Source: Bacteriovoracaceae bacterium | GTDB taxonomy: Bacteria > Bdellovibrionota > Bacteriovoracia > Bacteriovoracales > Bacteriovoracaceae | Direction: 5' to 3' | DNA: 64,000 nucleotides | Assembly (NCBI GenBank): GCA_019752535.1 | Contig: JAIEMA010000035.1 | Coordinates: 1 to 64,000 of the forward strand | Shown: positions 61,586 through 64,000 of the stretch, in pieces | Layout: each line of letters opens with the position of its first letter | Numbering within the stretch: position 1 is the stretch's first letter | Translations under genes and position numbers: made by a program | The notes under the pieces: generated by a model | Databases searched by the model: none | Told to the model about the DNA's origin: nothing | The model's input: the letters and a program-made list of their open reading frames with translations, nothing else

Positions 61586-63058
61586 ATGTGTGGAATTGTT
61601 GGCGTGGTTGGAACACCACAGGCCTCAAGCGAAACACTTCAGGCCCTTATGGTGCTTCAGCACCGAGGCCAGGATGCGGCTGGGCTTCTAAGTCACGATC
61701 TTGCTTCTCATCGTTTTCATCTCCATAAGCAGCACGGATTAATTGCATCTATCTTTGATGCCGAGAAAATGCAAAAGTTTAACGGCACTATCGCCATCGG
61801 ACATAATCGCTACGCGACAGTTGCTTTAAAAGATGATCAAAATCATCGTGATCTTCAACCTCAGTTTGTGAATTACCCCGATGGTGTAGCGATAGCTCAT
61901 AATGGGAATTTACCTGATGCTCATAAGCTTAAAATTGACCTCGCTCAAGATCATCGACGTGTGTTGATCTCAGATAATGATGTTGAAGTCATTTTAAATT
62001 TAGTCGCACAAGGACTAACAGAGAATAATGTGGGTGATGAATTCACTCGTCTCTCACGTGCTGTTAATCAAACAATGGAAAAAGCCGTTGGCGGTTACGC
62101 TGTTGTTGGCGTTTGGGGTGGACATGGACTTTTTGCCTTTCGCGATGCCCATGGGATTAGGCCTCTCGTTTTAGGAAGAAAAATTCATGAACAAACCATC
62201 AGCTGGATGGTGGCGTCTGAATCATCAGCTCTGCTTTTTACAGGCTATACTCCCATCCGTGATATAGCCCCAGGGGAGTTGGTCTATCTAAAGAATAATG
62301 AAGAGCCGCAAACAGTCATTTTAAAAAATGAAAAAACGGCCCATTGTTTTTTTGAGTGGATCTATTTCTCGAGTGCAGAATCTACTATCGCTCAATATGG
62401 TGTGCATAATGTGCGACTGAGCTTAGGGGCAAAGCTTGCTGAGCAGGCCAATATATTAAAGAGCGAAGGTCGGCTCGATGTTGATGTCGTGGTTCCGGTG
62501 CCTGATACTTCAAGGCCCGCGGCCATTGCCTTAGCTGAAAAGCTCAAGCTCCCTTATCGAGAGCTTTTGATTAAAAATCGCTACATCCAGCGAAGCTTCA
62601 TTTTACCTACGCAAGCTCAAAGAGAAAATGCTGTTTATAGAAAACTCACTCCAGTGAGAGATGGCATTCAGGGAAAGAAAATTCTCCTCGTCGATGACTC
62701 AATAGTCAGGGGAACAACCTCAAAGCGCATGATCAGTATGCTCATGGAAGCTGGAGCGCATTCTGTGACTTTGGCCAGTACAAGTCCCGCTATCACTGAC
62801 CCCTGCTACTTTGGGATTGATTTTCCAAATAAGAGCGAATTGATCTCTGCAAAATTAAATCCTTTAGAACTCGCACGTGAGCTCGCAGCCGACCAAGTCA
62901 TATTTCAAAATATTAATGATCTAAGAGAAGTTCTAAAAAATGTGAAGCTTTGCACCGGCTGTCTTGATGGTCAATATCCCATGCCTATAGCAGAAGCCGG
63001 AAAACGTTTTAATGATGAAAGAACTCAAACACGAGAGATTTATGGTCAAAACATATAA
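61586..63058 (+). CDS. purF: Amidophosphoribosyltransferase
   Basis: First committed step of purine synthesis, making phosphoribosylamine from PRPP and glutamine. Cys2 in MCGIVGVVG is the glutaminase nucleophile, and the PRPP loop is ILLVDDSIVRGTTSKRM at about 370-385. 490 residues. Cysteines near the end (CTGCLDGQYP) recall the Fe-S type PurF. CGGAG precedes the ATG. Confidence 0.96.
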   Translation: MCGIVGVVGTPQASSETLQALMVLQHRGQDAAGLLSHDLASHRFHLHKQHGLIASIFDAEKMQKFNGTIAIGHNRYATVALKDDQNHRDLQPQFVNYPDGVAIAHNGNLPDAHKLKIDLAQDHRRVLISDNDVEVILNLVAQGLTENNVGDEFTRLSRAVNQTMEKAVGGYAVVGVWGGHGLFAFRDAHGIRPLVLGRKIHEQTISWMVASESSALLFTGYTPIRDIAPGELVYLKNNEEPQTVILKNEKTAHCFFEWIYFSSAESTIAQYGVHNVRLSLGAKLAEQANILKSEGRLDVDVVVPVPDTSRPAAIALAEKLKLPYRELLIKNRYIQRSFILPTQAQRENAVYRKLTPVRDGIQGKKILLVDDSIVRGTTSKRMISMLMEAGAHSVTLASTSPAITDPCYFGIDFPNKSELISAKLNPLELARELAADQVIFQNINDLREVLKNVKLCTGCLDGQYPMPIAEAGKRFNDERTQTREIYGQNI

Positions 63059-64000
63059 AGGTTCATCGAAAAATGTCACTTTCCTCGAAGATCGCAAGCA
63101 GGTTGTCTTTGAATTCACCAATCGTTATTCAATCTTCGATTGGGGCGAGATGCCTGATCAATTGGAAAATAAAGGTGTCTCCCTTGCAGTGACGGGTAAA
63201 GTTTTCTTTGAACTACTTAATAAGCAAAATATAAAAAATCACTTCATTTCACTTTGTGATTCTTCTGGAACCCCCCTTAAGCCTAATGAGGTATCATCCT
63301 ATATGCTTGTAGAAGCCATTGATGTTCATCCTCCTGTGAAGACAGTGACTGGATACAACTACGATCACTACAAAAACAAACCCACAGACTGTCTCGTCCC
63401 CCTAGAAGTGATATTTCGATGGGGAGCTCCAGAAGGAAGCTCTCTACTTAAAAGACATCCTGAAATGAAAAAAAATGAGAGATTTAATAAGCCGATAATA
63501 GAGTTTACCACAAAGCTTGAAGCGCAAGATCGCTCACTGACACGTGTAGAAGCCCAAGAAATAGCGGGGCTCTCAAGTCAAGAGATGGGAGAGTTGATTC
63601 AGTTAACAACTAAAGTGGCGATTCATCTTAAAGAGATCTTAGAGATCATGAATTTAGAACTTTGGGATGGAAAATTAGAATGGGCATTTAATGGAGAGAA
63701 GCGTGAATTCAAACTTGTTGATGCCATCGGACTTGATGAACTGAGGGTCACTTATTTAGGCGAGATTCTCAGCAAAGAGTTTCTAAGAAAGGCTTATCGA
63801 GGAAGTGAATGGGAAAAGAAGCTCACTGAAGCCAAAAGGAAATCCCTTGAGTCGGGTGAGGACTTTAAAAAAATCTGTGATGTAAGACCAGAGAAGCTAA
63901 CCCCAGCGAAAAAACTTGCCGCGCAATCTCTTTATTTATGCTTTGCCAATGATCTTTCAAATGTTTTTTCAAATCATAGACCCTTTGGAACTTCGGCTAA
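63015..64000 (+). CDS. purC: SAICAR synthetase (phosphoribosylaminoimidazole-succinocarboxamide synthase), cut by window edge
   Basis: Adds aspartate to CAIR in purine synthesis. The N-terminal KTYKGSSKNV, FEFTNRYSIFDWGEMPD and VPLEVIFRWGAPEGSSL fit the longer PurC type. The frame is open to the end of the window without a stop. ATG 63015 or the internal ATG 63042 may be used; both lie inside purF, so the two are coupled. Confidence 0.9.
   Translation, partial: MKELKHERFMVKTYKGSSKNVTFLEDRKQVVFEFTNRYSIFDWGEMPDQLENKGVSLAVTGKVFFELLNKQNIKNHFISLCDSSGTPLKPNEVSSYMLVEAIDVHPPVKTVTGYNYDHYKNKPTDCLVPLEVIFRWGAPEGSSLLKRHPEMKKNERFNKPIIEFTTKLEAQDRSLTRVEAQEIAGLSSQEMGELIQLTTKVAIHLKEILEIMNLELWDGKLEWAFNGEKREFKLVDAIGLDELRVTYLGEILSKEFLRKAYRGSEWEKKLTEAKRKSLESGEDFKKICDVRPEKLTPAKKLAAQSLYLCFANDLSNVFSNHRPFGTSA

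Overview
The window is a dense, AT-leaning bacterial chromosome segment (low-to-mid 40s % GC by eye) with short spacers, many 4-base start/stop overlaps and several convergent genes that overlap at their 3' ends. No rRNA, tRNA, insertion sequence, prophage or CRISPR array was seen. Gene content and order suggest a member of the Bdellovibrionota, probably Bacteriovoracia: alr next to an MCE lipid transporter and a GYF-domain protein, both complex I and Na+-NQR, many two-component and partner-switching proteins, and secreted glycine-rich and collagen-like surface proteins. This placement is inference; no marker gene was compared.

Layout. 1-5743 (minus): yceD, rpmF, fabH, fabD, fabG, acpP, fabF and a truncated glyA, a fatty-acid synthesis cluster that lacks plsX at its usual place. 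5782-14339 (plus): aroK, a pseudo-receiver protein, alr, mlaE/mlaF/mlaD-type lipid transport, a GYF-domain membrane protein whose frame breaks at a run of nine A, and a TrmN6-like methyltransferase. 14301-16477: dciA (minus), lptE and holA. 16580-20151: two large tandem exported proteins; the second has an in-frame TAG directly after its signal peptide. 20148-23160 (minus): a methyltransferase, a protoporphyrinogen oxidase, a CGFS glutaredoxin with BolA, and a small membrane protein. 23233-27726: a DinG-type exonuclease-helicase, a 2-oxoglutarate/Fe(II) oxygenase with a broken 5' end, and two unknowns.

27755-41346 (minus): a complete 14-gene complex I operon (nuoA to nuoN in order). It diverges across a 249-base spacer from nqrABCDEF-apbE-nqrM (41596-48624, plus), so proton- and sodium-linked NADH:quinone oxidoreductases share one regulatory region. 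48621-53634 (minus): a five-gene signalling operon: SpoIIE phosphatase with sensor, GHKL ATPase, STAS-zinc-ribbon protein, hybrid histidine kinase and CheY-like regulator. 53703-59741: envelope genes, namely a FecR-domain protein ending in a probable beta-barrel, a glycine-rich exported protein with a C-terminal anchor, and a collagen-like protein with a C-terminal head domain. 59860-64000: divergent purine genes purEK (minus) and purF-purC (plus; purC runs off the edge).

Three reading frames are interrupted: the A9 frame break at 12599-12607, TAG at 18511 and TAA at 26645. Each leaves protein-like sequence on both sides. They may be programmed recoding, recent pseudogenes or sequence errors, and they are the most useful places to look again. 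The signalling operon with its adjacent surface genes is the best candidate for an undescribed functional unit.
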